DNA from: Stramenopiles sp. TOSAG23-6
Taxonomy: Eukaryota; Sar
Assembly: GCA_900128565.1 (NCBI GenBank)
Contig: LT635910.1
Coordinates: forward strand, 1 to 64,000
Direction: 5' to 3'
Length of the DNA: 64,000 nt
Notes under the pieces: generated by a model
Database searches by the model: none
The model's input: the letters and a program-made list of their open reading frames with translations, nothing else
What the model was told of the DNA's origin: nothing
In this document: positions 41,245 through 50,944 of the stretch, one piece after another
How positions within the stretch are numbered: position 1 is the stretch's first letter
How the letters are laid out: every line of letters begins with the position of its first letter
Translations under genes and position numbers: made by a program

Positions 41245-42881
41245 ATGTTTCCTGTACATACATGTAGACGCTTCTTTTCTTCACCAGCTGTCCGTGAAAG
41301 GAGCGTTGATTTTGGCGATATTGTACGTGCAAGTTCATACTTTCGCGAACAAGCTTTCATTGGTGGTACATGGGTTGATAGTACTTCGGGTAACAGCTTT
41401 GATGTAGTCGACCCTGCTTCTGATGAATATATCGGAAGTGTACCGGATATGAATGCTAATGATACTGATATTGCCATTCGTGCTGCTGAACATGCTCTAC
41501 CCTCCTGGTCTAGAAAACTTGCGAAAGAACGTTCTGCAATTCTTGAAAAGTGGCATGATCTTATGCTACAAAACAAGGATGAGCTGGCTCAGATTATGAC
41601 ACTGGAATCTGGTAAACCCCTTGCTGAATCCATTGGTGAAGTTGTTTATGGTGCATCTTTTATAAAATGGTTTGCGGAGGAAGCAAAAAGAGCTTATGGT
41701 GATATCATACCTGAACCTTTATCTGGTCGAAAACTATTGACAGTGAAAGAACCAGTGGGAGTATGTGCTTTTGTGACACCATGGAACTTTCCTATTGCAA
41801 TGATCACACGAAAAGCTGCCCCAGCACTTGCTGCTGGATGTGCCTTTGTTGTAAAACCCTCAGAGGAGACCCCTTTTAGTGCTTTAGCTTGTGCAGCAAT
41901 TGCAGAGGAAGCAGGTTTGCCCCCTGGATTATTTAATATAGTAACATCATCGAGAAAAAATACACCTGAAGTAGGTGAAGTTCTTACAAATAGTAAAATA
42001 GTGAAAAAATTTTCATTTACTGGTTCAACAAAAACAGGAAAAATATTGGCTAAGCAATGTGCTAATACTGTTAAACGCGTATCCTTGGAGTTAGGTGGAA
42101 ATGCACCATTTATAGTATTTGATGATGCTGATATAGATGCAGCTATTCAAGGCGTTATGTACGTTTTCATCATGAATTTGAATCTTTTTTTTTTTTCGTA
42201 CTACATTTCGTACCTAACAATTTTTTTTTTACTAAAACGAAAAATATTTTTTCACCGCACATGGATTCTAAATTTAGAAATACTGGACAAACTTGTGTTT
42301 GTGCCAATCGTATTTATGTACATGATACTATATATGATGAATTTGCTGATTTGTTAACTCAAAAAGTAAAGTCTATGCCTGTGGGTCATGGTGCTGTTAA
42401 GGGTGTATTATCAGGGCCTTTGATCAATAAGAGTGCTTTAGAAAAAGTTGAGGATCATGTAAGTAATGCTGTAAAGTTAGGTGCAAAAGTCTTAACTGGA
42501 GGTGATAAACATATTGCTGGTGATAACTTTTATATCCCTACTGTTCTCTCTGAAGTAAATCAAAATATGAAAATAGCAAATGAAGAAACATTTGGTCCTG
42601 TAGCTCCATTATTTCGCTTTTCTAATGAAGAAGAAGTTATAACTGCAGCTAATAATGTTGATTCTGGACTTGCAGCATATTTATATTCAAGAGATATTGG
42701 ACGAGTTTTTCGAGTTTCTCAAGCTTTAGAATATGGAATGGTTGGTGCAAATGCTGGTGTTATATCATCTGAAGTTGCTCCATTTGGAGGAGTGAAAGAA
42801 AGTGGTTTAGGTAGAGAAGGTGGAAACATTGGTATGGATGAATTTATGGAAGTGAAATATATTTGTTTAGGTGGGTTATAA
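41245..42881 (+). CDS. ALDH5A1: NAD(P)-dependent aldehyde dehydrogenase, SSADH-like
   Basis: Exons 41245..42158 and 42263..42881 total 511 codons, in frame. It probably oxidises succinate semialdehyde to succinate (GABA shunt); the family match is best to SSADH. Evidence: a basic mitochondrial-type N-terminus (HTCRRFFSSPAVRER), the TPWNFPIAMITRK motif, catalytic Glu in LELGGNAPFIV, catalytic Cys in RNTGQTCVCANR, and a C-terminal PFGGVKESGLGREGG typical of this group. The intron joins GTTAT with GGATTC, giving GVM-DSKFRNTGQTC, where SKFRN is a conserved stretch. The nearest canonical AG would remove that stretch. Divergent from the carrier gene. Confidence 0.88.
42159..42262 (+). other. Family intron in the aldehyde dehydrogenase gene, non-AG (104 nt)
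   Basis: The donor is GTACGTTTTCATC, the core is ATTTCGTACCTAACAATTT, and the end is ATTTTTTCAC then CGCACAT. An in-frame AG acceptor exists 17 nt downstream but would delete five conserved residues. Confidence 0.78.
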
Positions 42882-43320
42882 TTATTGTAAGAATGAAATC
42901 TGATTTGACAAAATTATTGATTTCTTGGTATAAGAAAAAAAATTAAAAGATCTCACCAAATAATATATTTTATAGTACAGTTTTTATAGCCATCAAAAAT
43001 AGTCAATTTATGGGGAAATTTCGCAATCTTCTCCAAACTAATTTGGTTCTTCAAAGTATTTCCGGCAATTTTATCAAAAGGCTAAAAACTCAAAAAAAAT
43101 GTATTTTCTTTCAAATTGAGCGAGGCAGGCAAAAATTTATTCGCTTCAAGCAGGTTTGCGTGATCATGATTCTGTTGGGTCAAAACGTCGTGTGTCACGT
43201 CTGTCTAAAGTTGCAATACAGTATTTTTTTTTACTATTTCCTACTATAGTCCTGTAGTCGCGACTCAGACAGTCCTCTGTTTCTTCATAGCCTACGTATT
43301 CAATATTAATCCTAAAGATC
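42882..43320. other. Intergenic, nothing identified
   Basis: Between two plus-strand genes. AT-rich; ORFs in it lack coding character. Confidence 0.4.
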
Positions 43321-43947
43321 ATGAAAGTATCTAATAAAGCATACAAAAAGTTAATATTACATTCATGCAAACATCCTTCAAAGTCAGTGGATGGTCTTCT
43401 CCTTGGTAAGTTAGTTGATGGTGGTAAGTCTATCGAAGTCGTAGATGCGGTACCCTTGTTTCACAAAAAAACTTTGGCACCAACATTAGAATTTGTTACG
43501 GCTGTAGTTGCGGAGTATGCGACCAAGATGAATCTCGTAATTGTTGGCTATTATATTGCAAATGAGTTGAGTTCAAATCGTGAACTTCCAGGTTTAGCTA
43601 GATCTATTGGTGATACAATTCAAGCAAAGTGTCCGTCCGCTGTGCTTTTTCTCGTCGACGCAGACTTCATTGGTAACACTGAGCGACATGCAATTCGTGT
43701 TTTCAGACGTTCAGCGTCCAATAGAAATGATGAGTGGAAAGAAGTAAAAAGTGATACTGCAGCATCACCTATTTTGGATAATAATGTGTTGACTGACGTG
43801 TCAGAGCTTTTATCAAGTGAAACTGATGGAAACGGCGAACCTTTATGGTTTACGAAGCTTAGTGACTGGGACGATCATTTGGAAAATTTGTCATTAGATT
43901 GGCGTTGTCCTGAATTATCAGATGATGGTGAAGTCATTGACTTTTAA
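43321..43947 (+). CDS. EMC8: ER membrane complex subunit 8/9
   Basis: 208 codons. EMC8/9 is a catalytically dead MPN-fold subunit on the cytosolic face of the ER membrane complex, which inserts tail-anchored and some multi-pass proteins. The fold's start is recognisable (KAYKKLILHSCKHPSKSVDGLLLGK), then the DAVPLFHKKTLAPTLEF block and the LVIVGYYIANELSSN block, which match this family (metazoan EMC8 has very similar phrases, such as GYY.AN). A metal-binding JAMM triad is absent, as expected. Which of EMC8 and EMC9 it corresponds to cannot be told, since many protists have one. Confidence 0.9.
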   Translation: MKVSNKAYKKLILHSCKHPSKSVDGLLLGKLVDGGKSIEVVDAVPLFHKKTLAPTLEFVTAVVAEYATKMNLVIVGYYIANELSSNRELPGLARSIGDTIQAKCPSAVLFLVDADFIGNTERHAIRVFRRSASNRNDEWKEVKSDTAASPILDNNVLTDVSELLSSETDGNGEPLWFTKLSDWDDHLENLSLDWRCPELSDDGEVIDF

Positions 43948-44012
43948 ATAAAATTAAGTTTTGAATAATGGATAAATTGTTTCAGTTATTTATAAATCTT
44001 TATAACAAAAAA

Positions 44013-45485
44013 TTATCCCTTGTGACGGCGTGAACGTTTTCTCTTCCCTTTCTTTTTCTTAACAGCTTGAAGAAGATCAACAGATGCATCAGAATCAGAA
44101 TCCATTAATTTTTGAGTATTTGATGAAGTCTTCGATGACGTTTGCTCAGGACCTGTCAAAGACGTAGAACTGATTGATACACTATTTTCGTTAGGTAGGA
44201 ATTTTACGGATTTATCTGTACTATTTTCATTTGGATGTTTTCGTATTGATTCTACTACATGATTCTCAGGATTTTCTTCGTTATTTGTCATTGTATTATC
44301 ATATATGGTACTATTTGCATGAATACTTTCGTCTATTTGTTTTTTTTGAGAATTTACCTCCGAGTCAATTTCAGTCCATCGACTTTTCAACTCTTCCGCA
44401 CCAATTTTCGGCTTTGCCATAATTAATACGTCATCTTTTTTCAAATGACTGTCATCATTTGACTGCGCTGTGGTTGATGGTGTTGTTTTTGCGTTTAATT
44501 CAGGAAATTGATTTTGAATAGCAGAAAGTAAATGTGAGGTTGGCATTTTTGTCATCGATTGTGGACGAAAAGCTAGTCTCCTTTCACTTGCACGTCTTTC
44601 ACCATCCTCAAGAGCACTACGAAGTTGCTTAGTTACATGTAACGCCTTTTCGGCAGCTACATGTGCACAACGTAGTAATTGTTCTATCGTAAGTGCACAG
44701 CCACCAGCTTTTCGCACGGCACAAAGTTCTCTGTGTGAATTTAGAGAGAAGGTTACACAACCGTCCATCAGTAACTCCTCACGTGCCGATGGATCAACAA
44801 TAATCACTTGATTGTGATTATTTGCTGTTTCATCAGAAGACACTTCTGTAGATATACCATCACCAAATGCAGCAAATGTAATACATATAGGTAAATGATG
44901 TATACTCAAGGGAACAGGCATACGTTCCAAGTATGAGTGAACTGTAGCGATACCATTTTCAACTGTCACAAAAGGCTTACGGAAGTGCATGAGTGCAGCA
45001 ATAACAGCAAGTGCACAAGTATCAACTATATTTCCCATTGCATCTAAAATGTGAATATCTATTCGTATTGACCAAACACGCTCTCCTGCCACAACACATA
45101 ACGCTTCAAGGTCTATTGCATTTCCATCTTTTAGTGCACGTTCAAGAAGAGAACGAATAGTAGTTGCTTCAGGACCCGGGCGACCAGAACTGTCAAATGC
45201 AGGACTCGCCATAGGTGACATTTCAACATTTATGGAAAGAAAACCTTCCGTAGGTTTTCCTGATTGGGGTGTAACAAGTTCTGAAGTAGCGACAGCAAGT
45301 ACCCGTGTTTGTCCGATTTGTACCTCAGCACGAGATTCGGCGTGGTCTCTGCCGAAACATATGCGAATATTTCTCATTTCCATGAGATGTCGACCATCCG
45401 TGCGAAGCCCTTCGTGTAATGAACTAATAGTAAAAGCTTTCTCACACGCTGGCATGAGTTCTGAAATATCAGCATGCTTAGCCAT
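44013..45485 (-). CDS. EXOSC9: Exosome subunit EXOSC9/Rrp45
   Basis: 490 codons. Rrp45 is one of the RNase PH-like subunits of the ring of the RNA exosome, which degrades and trims RNA. The RNase PH fold is clear: GLRTDGRHLMEMRNIRICFG at the start, then RAEVQIGQTRVLAVATSELV, and further on EATTIRSLLERALKD and DIHILDAMGNIVDTCALAV. The family has no catalytic residues of its own. The C-terminal third is disordered and basic (ends KKKKGKRKRSRRHKG), as in human EXOSC9, where the tail helps with nuclear location and binding. The tail segment SVKFLPNENSVSI is encoded by DNA containing CCTACCTAACGAAAAT, close to the intron core. Confidence 0.92.
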   Translation of the reverse strand: MAKHADISELMPACEKAFTISSLHEGLRTDGRHLMEMRNIRICFGRDHAESRAEVQIGQTRVLAVATSELVTPQSGKPTEGFLSINVEMSPMASPAFDSSGRPGPEATTIRSLLERALKDGNAIDLEALCVVAGERVWSIRIDIHILDAMGNIVDTCALAVIAALMHFRKPFVTVENGIATVHSYLERMPVPLSIHHLPICITFAAFGDGISTEVSSDETANNHNQVIIVDPSAREELLMDGCVTFSLNSHRELCAVRKAGGCALTIEQLLRCAHVAAEKALHVTKQLRSALEDGERRASERRLAFRPQSMTKMPTSHLLSAIQNQFPELNAKTTPSTTAQSNDDSHLKKDDVLIMAKPKIGAEELKSRWTEIDSEVNSQKKQIDESIHANSTIYDNTMTNNEENPENHVVESIRKHPNENSTDKSVKFLPNENSVSISSTSLTGPEQTSSKTSSNTQKLMDSDSDASVDLLQAVKKKKGKRKRSRRHKG

Positions 45486-45732
45486 GGTGTAAATTGCAAC
45501 TACAGATGTACGGCGTAGTGTACAATGGTACGTATGAAATACGAATAGTATGGATTGAACCGACTCTTATTACACGAAATCTCAATCGCGTTTGCAATTG
45601 GAATTGCCATTTTCGATTTTGAGTCTGCACACTCAAGGCCTATAATCAATGTATTTCGTGATTTTTACGTCAAAATGGCCGAAAAACACATTTCTAGTGG
45701 ATTGAAGTGTGAATTTGCAATTGGAGAGTGAT

Positions 45733-45747
45733 GGGGGCCTGGCCCCC
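45733..45747. other. GC-rich hairpin
   Basis: GGGGGCCTGGCCCCC: seven base pairs around a single T (loop 1 nt as written), in otherwise AT-rich DNA. Confidence 0.6.
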
Positions 45748-46183
45748 ACCTCGTACATGCATCAAACTCGAACTTTGTTCAAATATTTCATGGTGATTGA
45801 GGGGAAACTAGTTGTAATTTCTGGCGTGAATCTTTGAAGAAGTATTGTCAAAAAATATTTAAATTATTTTGTTAGGTACAACATTTACTACGAAAAAAAA
45901 TCTCGATCCGAAATCTCCGAATTTCAGAATTTGAGGCGGTATCGTTGATTACTTGCCCTTATACGCATTGTAACATTGTAAGGCTATATTTCAGGTGGTT
46001 GAATATGTCCAGTGATGCCATGAACCAATTGTGTTACCTTTATTAAAGAATTAAAGTACTATATGCAGTGTAGATTATGCACTATTTGACTACTATTGAA
46101 ATTTCGATTTTGGTACGGTTAGGTACAAAAAATGAAAAAAAATAAAAAACACGAAATGAGGCGGTATCGCTGATTATAGGCCT

Positions 46184-46441
46184 TGAGCAGCAGGCAAATT
46201 ACCGGGTAACGACTAGCATCTGAGTGACACAAAAAAATTTCGAGAATGTATTGATAATGCNAAAAGTANTNGTANTTCNATATATTCCTTTTAAGGGCAT
46301 GTTGGGGGTAACATTTGTAGTTCACGATTTGAAGCACTACTTTGAAGTACCAATACTTTAAAAATTACAGCGTTTTCATTTTTTGAATTTTTTTCACTCA
46401 GATGCTAGTCTTTTCCCGGTAATTTGCCTGCTGTGCTGCAA
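46184..46441. mobile_element. MITE-like element with inverted arms
   Basis: Arms of about 50 nt (46186..46240 and 46385..46439) are reverse complements with few mismatches. They contain GCAGGCAAATTACCGGG and GACTAGCATCTGAGTGA. No coding sequence and no target duplication are visible, so it is either a MITE or a hairpin remnant. Confidence 0.55.
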
Positions 46442-46605
46442 CGTGGCGGTGGCAAAAAAAAACGAGCACAACAACAACGAACGAAGAAGAAGCCTTTTTC
46501 TAGTACCCATCCCGAGTAAGGTACCAGGGACACCTTCTAATTTTTGAAGTAGATTTAAGATTCTCCTGTAATACAGGAAACAGCAATAGTGGAATTAATA
46601 AAACA

Positions 46606-47787
46606 ATGTCGTCAAACCAATCTAGCACAACGAGGAAAATGCCTACAAACGAACCGGTGTTTTCTTTACACTTGGTATTTTTGGTTTTAGGAGTCTGGAT
46701 TACTTTCTTATTTTTTGGTAAAGCTCAAGAGTCTTTGACGCGTACCGAATTCGGTGTGTATGGTGAGAGATTTCGTTTCATGACATTTCTTATCGTTGCA
46801 CAAAGCGTTGGTAATAGTTTCATTGCTGCTATCATTTTGTTATCAAGGTACGGCCGCAAAGTTCAGTTTGGTGCTGGAGTGAAAACGTCAGAATGGTTTA
46901 TTGTAGCACTTGGATATTTAGGTGCTCATAAATTTGGATTATGGTCGTTATTATACATACCATTTCCGCTTCAAGTTCTTGTAAAGTCTTGTAAAACTGT
47001 ACCAGTAATGTTTGGCGAAGTTCTTTTGGGTAAAGCAAAACTTTCACTAAAGAAAGTTGTTGGTGTTGTTTTAGTAACCGTAGGCATTGCAGTATTTATG
47101 TTATTTAAGTCTTCAACGAAGAAAGTTAAAGGTCAAGCAACTTTTGATTATTTTTCAGCAGATATGGCAAAAGGCTGTCTTCTTATTCTTGGTGCTCTAT
47201 TCTGTGATGGTTTGTATGGCCCTTATCAAAATAAAATAGTTGTGGACGCAACGTTGCGTGTAAAAAAAATGAAAAATACTTCGAGTAATGCAAAGCCTAA
47301 TGATGAATATATTATACCAAGTGCACATCATCTGATGTTTAATATGAATTTTTGGCAAGGTATCTTTGGATTTATTTTACTCTCTATTCAGTATTTAGGA
47401 ACGGGGAAACATGAAATTTTTGAAGTCAAAGAATTTATGATACGTAATCCAGATTGTATTAGTCCTCTAATTGTTTTCGTTTGTACAATGGCACTTGGTA
47501 ATCTATTTATTTACCAATTACAACGTGATTATGGTGCACTTGTTGTCACATTAACCACCACAATAAGGAAATTGTTTTCTGTATTACTATCTTCTTTACC
47601 AGTGGAAGGTATCTGCCACGTGGCACCTGTACCACTTTGTACATATATATCTGGATTTGGAAATTCCATCAATAGTATTCAATGGGTTGGTGTTGGTGTA
47701 GTATTTGGTTCCAAATTTGCAGCAGGTCCAATTGCATCAATTTTAAGTTCTGTGTTTTGTAGTAAATCAAAACAAAAAACAAGTTAA
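46606..47787 (+). CDS. SLC35B1: SLC35B1-like nucleotide sugar/ATP transporter
   Basis: 393 codons, ten-helix drug/metabolite-transporter fold. The SLC35B1 signature phrases KSCKTVPVM and FCDGLYGPYQ are present. Human SLC35B1 was proposed to exchange ATP for ADP across the ER membrane (AXER), and yeast and plant members move UDP-sugars. The C-terminus ends KQKTS, a KxKxx-type ER retrieval signal, so an ER location is expected. The helix pattern runs from about residue 20 (SLHLVFLVLGVWITFLFF) to about 380. The substrate remains open between nucleotide and UDP-sugar. Confidence 0.88.
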   Translation: MSSNQSSTTRKMPTNEPVFSLHLVFLVLGVWITFLFFGKAQESLTRTEFGVYGERFRFMTFLIVAQSVGNSFIAAIILLSRYGRKVQFGAGVKTSEWFIVALGYLGAHKFGLWSLLYIPFPLQVLVKSCKTVPVMFGEVLLGKAKLSLKKVVGVVLVTVGIAVFMLFKSSTKKVKGQATFDYFSADMAKGCLLILGALFCDGLYGPYQNKIVVDATLRVKKMKNTSSNAKPNDEYIIPSAHHLMFNMNFWQGIFGFILLSIQYLGTGKHEIFEVKEFMIRNPDCISPLIVFVCTMALGNLFIYQLQRDYGALVVTLTTTIRKLFSVLLSSLPVEGICHVAPVPLCTYISGFGNSINSIQWVGVGVVFGSKFAAGPIASILSSVFCSKSKQKTS

Positions 47788-48179
47788 AAAAATAAGAAAA
47801 TAAATCAGAATCTATGAAGTTTTCTGTTTGTTATTTATATTTGAAAAAATATCATTAGGATTTTGATGATTCTTCTTTAGAGGTTATGAAAAGGTAAAAA
47901 TATTTTCGATAATGACTTAATCAATATCCTTATGTAAAATATAAAATTAAAAGACTCATCAATTTTCTTTATTTTCTCTAATAATTTTTTTTCATGGATT
48001 TTTGTAACTTGTCCTCTAATAATTTTGTCACGAAATATTCCATTTTTTTTTGATTTCGAATTTCGATGATAATTTTATTTCCAATCATTCATTCAACGTC
48101 AGGTCAAAAAAGACAACTTTTGACATAAAGAAGAAACTTTTGGGAAGGAAGGTGTCTTCTCTTCAATTGAACGGAGATA
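47788..48179. other. Intergenic, nothing identified
   Basis: AT-rich between two plus-strand genes. No motif or RNA gene seen. Confidence 0.4.
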
Positions 48180-50612
48180 ATGAATGGCGATCAGATTAGA
48201 TTGATACAAGTTCTTCATGAAGATCAGCATGCATGTTTTCGGATTTACCGCAATATTCCAGTTGATGAATTGGCCGTATTAATTTCTGCTGCGTTTCAGC
48301 TAAAGTTAGAGGAAACTGTTGTTGGACTCAAAGCGACTGAATGTATTTCACTTCAACTTGTTTCGCAATACCCTTCATTGTTGAATGCACCATATTATGA
48401 ATTATTGATAAACAAGAAAATGCGACAAAGTGTGCGTACAAAGGAAATGATGGAAGTTGGGTGGTTGCTTCTGAATTTTGTGGAAAATATGCTCCAAGAT
48501 GGTACTATTAATGTCTCTGAGGCTAAAGTATTGGCACATCTGTGTTCTGATGGCGAACCTGCTTTATACGAGGCATACATGTATTGTACTCCAAATCATA
48601 GTGATCTTACTCTTTCAAAAATGCTTCTTCGTATTTCAAAGTTATCTCAAGATGAACGATCTCTACTTTATCTTCGTCTTTGTCGTATTAAGCAATTAAC
48701 AAAACCGAATCAACTCGAAAAAGGTTTGTCCAAATTGGTTTGTTATTTATTGCTTTTAGGAATGTATAACATTGATGAGGAATTTAAAGAGTACGAAAAT
48801 CAATATTATGATTCTGATATATACCTTGTACATGTTTTACAGAACTTTCTATATCCTATTCTTCAAGAACTTGAAGCAGATACGATTCCCAGTGGAAGGT
48901 CAGAAAATACTTGCTCTACATCTACTTCTGTAGATACGTCTGATTTATATGGCTCATCTAGTTCATCATGTAATTCGAATACGTCTACAACGTCTAATCC
49001 AAGTAAACTAAGGGAATCTTTGTGCAATTCCGAGGATGAAAATATAAAATCTAGTACAATTAGTGACACATTTCTAAAAGAAGTGGCATTACTAGCAAAG
49101 AATGGCTCTATTACTGGATTTGATGCAGCGTGGTTACGAGGTCGTCGTATAGCTGGAGATGAAATTATTGATGGCACTATATTAAAGTATAAAGAAACAA
49201 AAAATCTGGTTCTTTTTCGTGAAAATTTAGTTCAAACGTCGATTCTTCTTCAAGATCTAAATGTTGAAATGAACTTGGATTTCCTTACTTTAATCCGTGA
49301 TCTTGAAAAGTTTTTGTCAAATTATAATAAAACTAAGTTGCACCGTCTAATAGCAAATGAAAACGAATTAATTTTATCGGCGTATGAAGTATTTGCTGTA
49401 ACTTTAGATGAAAAAGAATTGTATGAAACATTGTTAATGGTATTACGTGTAAATGAAACGGATTCTATTCTAAGTGAAGAATTGAGTGGTACAAAAAATG
49501 TTTCACAAACGGATGAATGTAATGTAACAAATACGAAAAATACAAAAGATTGGAATATATCTAGAGGTGTTGAATTTGGTTATGGAATTGTTGTGAGTGA
49601 AGATGATGATGATGATGAAAATGCAGGTAGTGGGGAATTTGGTCATGGAATTCTTGTGAGTGAAGATGATGATGAAAATACAGTAAATATGAATGATAAT
49701 AAATCAATAGATCAGAATTATAGTGCAATTGGTAGACTTGCTGGTACAATTGCTTCATTTGTAGCTTGTAACAAAATCGATCAAAACGTGTCGAATTTTA
49801 TTATCAATTTAGTCTTAGTTGGCGATCCTACACTTCTATCTATATTCGAAGTATATGAAAGTTCAGGTGATGAAGAAGACTTTATAGACTCAATTCTTCG
49901 AATATACAATACAGAAAATGATAATACAGAAAATACTATTATTTCAGATGAATCAAAATCAATTTTCCTTGCGGCTGCCGTTATCAATGAAATGTTAGAA
50001 AATAGCTTGTTGAATGGAAATGAACATACTATGTTACTAAAATTATTGAAATCTAAAAATGATTATTTTATGGCGGCCGTTGATGTATATACTGTAGATG
50101 GAAATCGGGATGATTTTATTGATTCTCTTTTACGCATTGTACAACGTGCAGTGAGCGGAAATAATCCCTTTTCTACTGATTCTGTAGAAAATGATGTTGT
50201 AGATGACTTTTATGACAAGAAGCTTGAAATCGATGATGTTGATGTTGATAATTTTGTTAATTTTGATGATACAGATGATGTTGATGTTGATGATATTGAA
50301 GATGTTGCCATTGATGAAATTGATGTTGAGGATGTTGCCATTGATGTAATTGATGATAATAATATTGATGTTGAAGATGTTGATATTGATGATAATAATA
50401 TTGACGTTGAAGATGTTGATATTGTGAATGATATTGATAATAATAATACTGCAAAGAGTAACACATCAAAAGTTCTTGATCAGTCATTATGGACTAAGGA
50501 ATCTTGTCCTGTAACTGGTCGTACTTATTATTACAATTCAGTGACAGAAGAAAGCAGATATAACGTACCTACTAATGAAGTATCATGCAAGAAGATAGCA
50601 GTTTCCCCCTAG
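48180..50612 (+). CDS. WW-domain protein with acidic repeat (810 aa)
   Basis: Helical, charged N-terminal two thirds with several repeat-like pairs (for example EDDDDDENAGSGEFGHGILVS near 49600-49680). A strongly acidic, Val/Asp/Ile-rich repeat at 50220..50450 (about VDDIEDVAIDEIDVEDVAID) is a low-complexity repeat of short units. Near the C-terminus there is a WW-like fold: Trp in SLWTKESC, then TYYYN, then ESRYNVP, where the second Trp is replaced by Tyr; such variants still fold in some families. WW domains bind proline-rich or phosphorylated ligands. No family name is clear. The repeat region has codons of one type (GAT/GTT/ATT), so length variation is expected. Confidence 0.6.
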   Translation: MNGDQIRLIQVLHEDQHACFRIYRNIPVDELAVLISAAFQLKLEETVVGLKATECISLQLVSQYPSLLNAPYYELLINKKMRQSVRTKEMMEVGWLLLNFVENMLQDGTINVSEAKVLAHLCSDGEPALYEAYMYCTPNHSDLTLSKMLLRISKLSQDERSLLYLRLCRIKQLTKPNQLEKGLSKLVCYLLLLGMYNIDEEFKEYENQYYDSDIYLVHVLQNFLYPILQELEADTIPSGRSENTCSTSTSVDTSDLYGSSSSSCNSNTSTTSNPSKLRESLCNSEDENIKSSTISDTFLKEVALLAKNGSITGFDAAWLRGRRIAGDEIIDGTILKYKETKNLVLFRENLVQTSILLQDLNVEMNLDFLTLIRDLEKFLSNYNKTKLHRLIANENELILSAYEVFAVTLDEKELYETLLMVLRVNETDSILSEELSGTKNVSQTDECNVTNTKNTKDWNISRGVEFGYGIVVSEDDDDDENAGSGEFGHGILVSEDDDENTVNMNDNKSIDQNYSAIGRLAGTIASFVACNKIDQNVSNFIINLVLVGDPTLLSIFEVYESSGDEEDFIDSILRIYNTENDNTENTIISDESKSIFLAAAVINEMLENSLLNGNEHTMLLKLLKSKNDYFMAAVDVYTVDGNRDDFIDSLLRIVQRAVSGNNPFSTDSVENDVVDDFYDKKLEIDDVDVDNFVNFDDTDDVDVDDIEDVAIDEIDVEDVAIDVIDDNNIDVEDVDIDDNNIDVEDVDIVNDIDNNNTAKSNTSKVLDQSLWTKESCPVTGRTYYYNSVTEESRYNVPTNEVSCKKIAVSP

Positions 50613-50944
50613 CTAGCTCTTTCGGTATCAATTTTATTTGCTTTGAGTGCTGCGATATCAATGATTTAAAACATGTAAAGTTTCGTACAAAGAAAATAAA
50701 TCGAGATTAATATCACAATGCAATCGTGAGGGTCGGTTGTATTTGGAAGATTTGGTACCATGTGTTTACATGTGCTAAATTATTCTCTTTCATCGCTAAA
50801 ATAAAGAAATATTTTTTCCCTGAAATATTTGATAAAAAGTATATGAACTTCATATAGGCATACTATTCTAAATTGGTGTATTATTATATTCATGATAAAA
50901 CAAACTAACACAATAATAATAAGAAAAACATAGATTGAATTCAT
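50613..50944. other. Intergenic, convergent ends
   Basis: Between the ends of two converging genes. AT-rich, no gene or motif seen. Confidence 0.4.

Larger units (their letters stand above)
45486..46605. repeat. Repeat-rich intergenic region with element remnants
   Basis: No gene is supported in 1.1 kb. It holds a minus-strand core and 3' end (GTTGTACCTAAC at 45869..45880, then ATTTTTTGAC, AATACTT), an orphan core near 46111, a repeated GAGGCGGTATCG block at about 45935 and 46158, an inverted-repeat element at 46184..46441, and a GC-rich hairpin at 45733..45747. Five N lie near 46261-46279. It may be a nest of inactive mobile elements. Confidence 0.6.
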
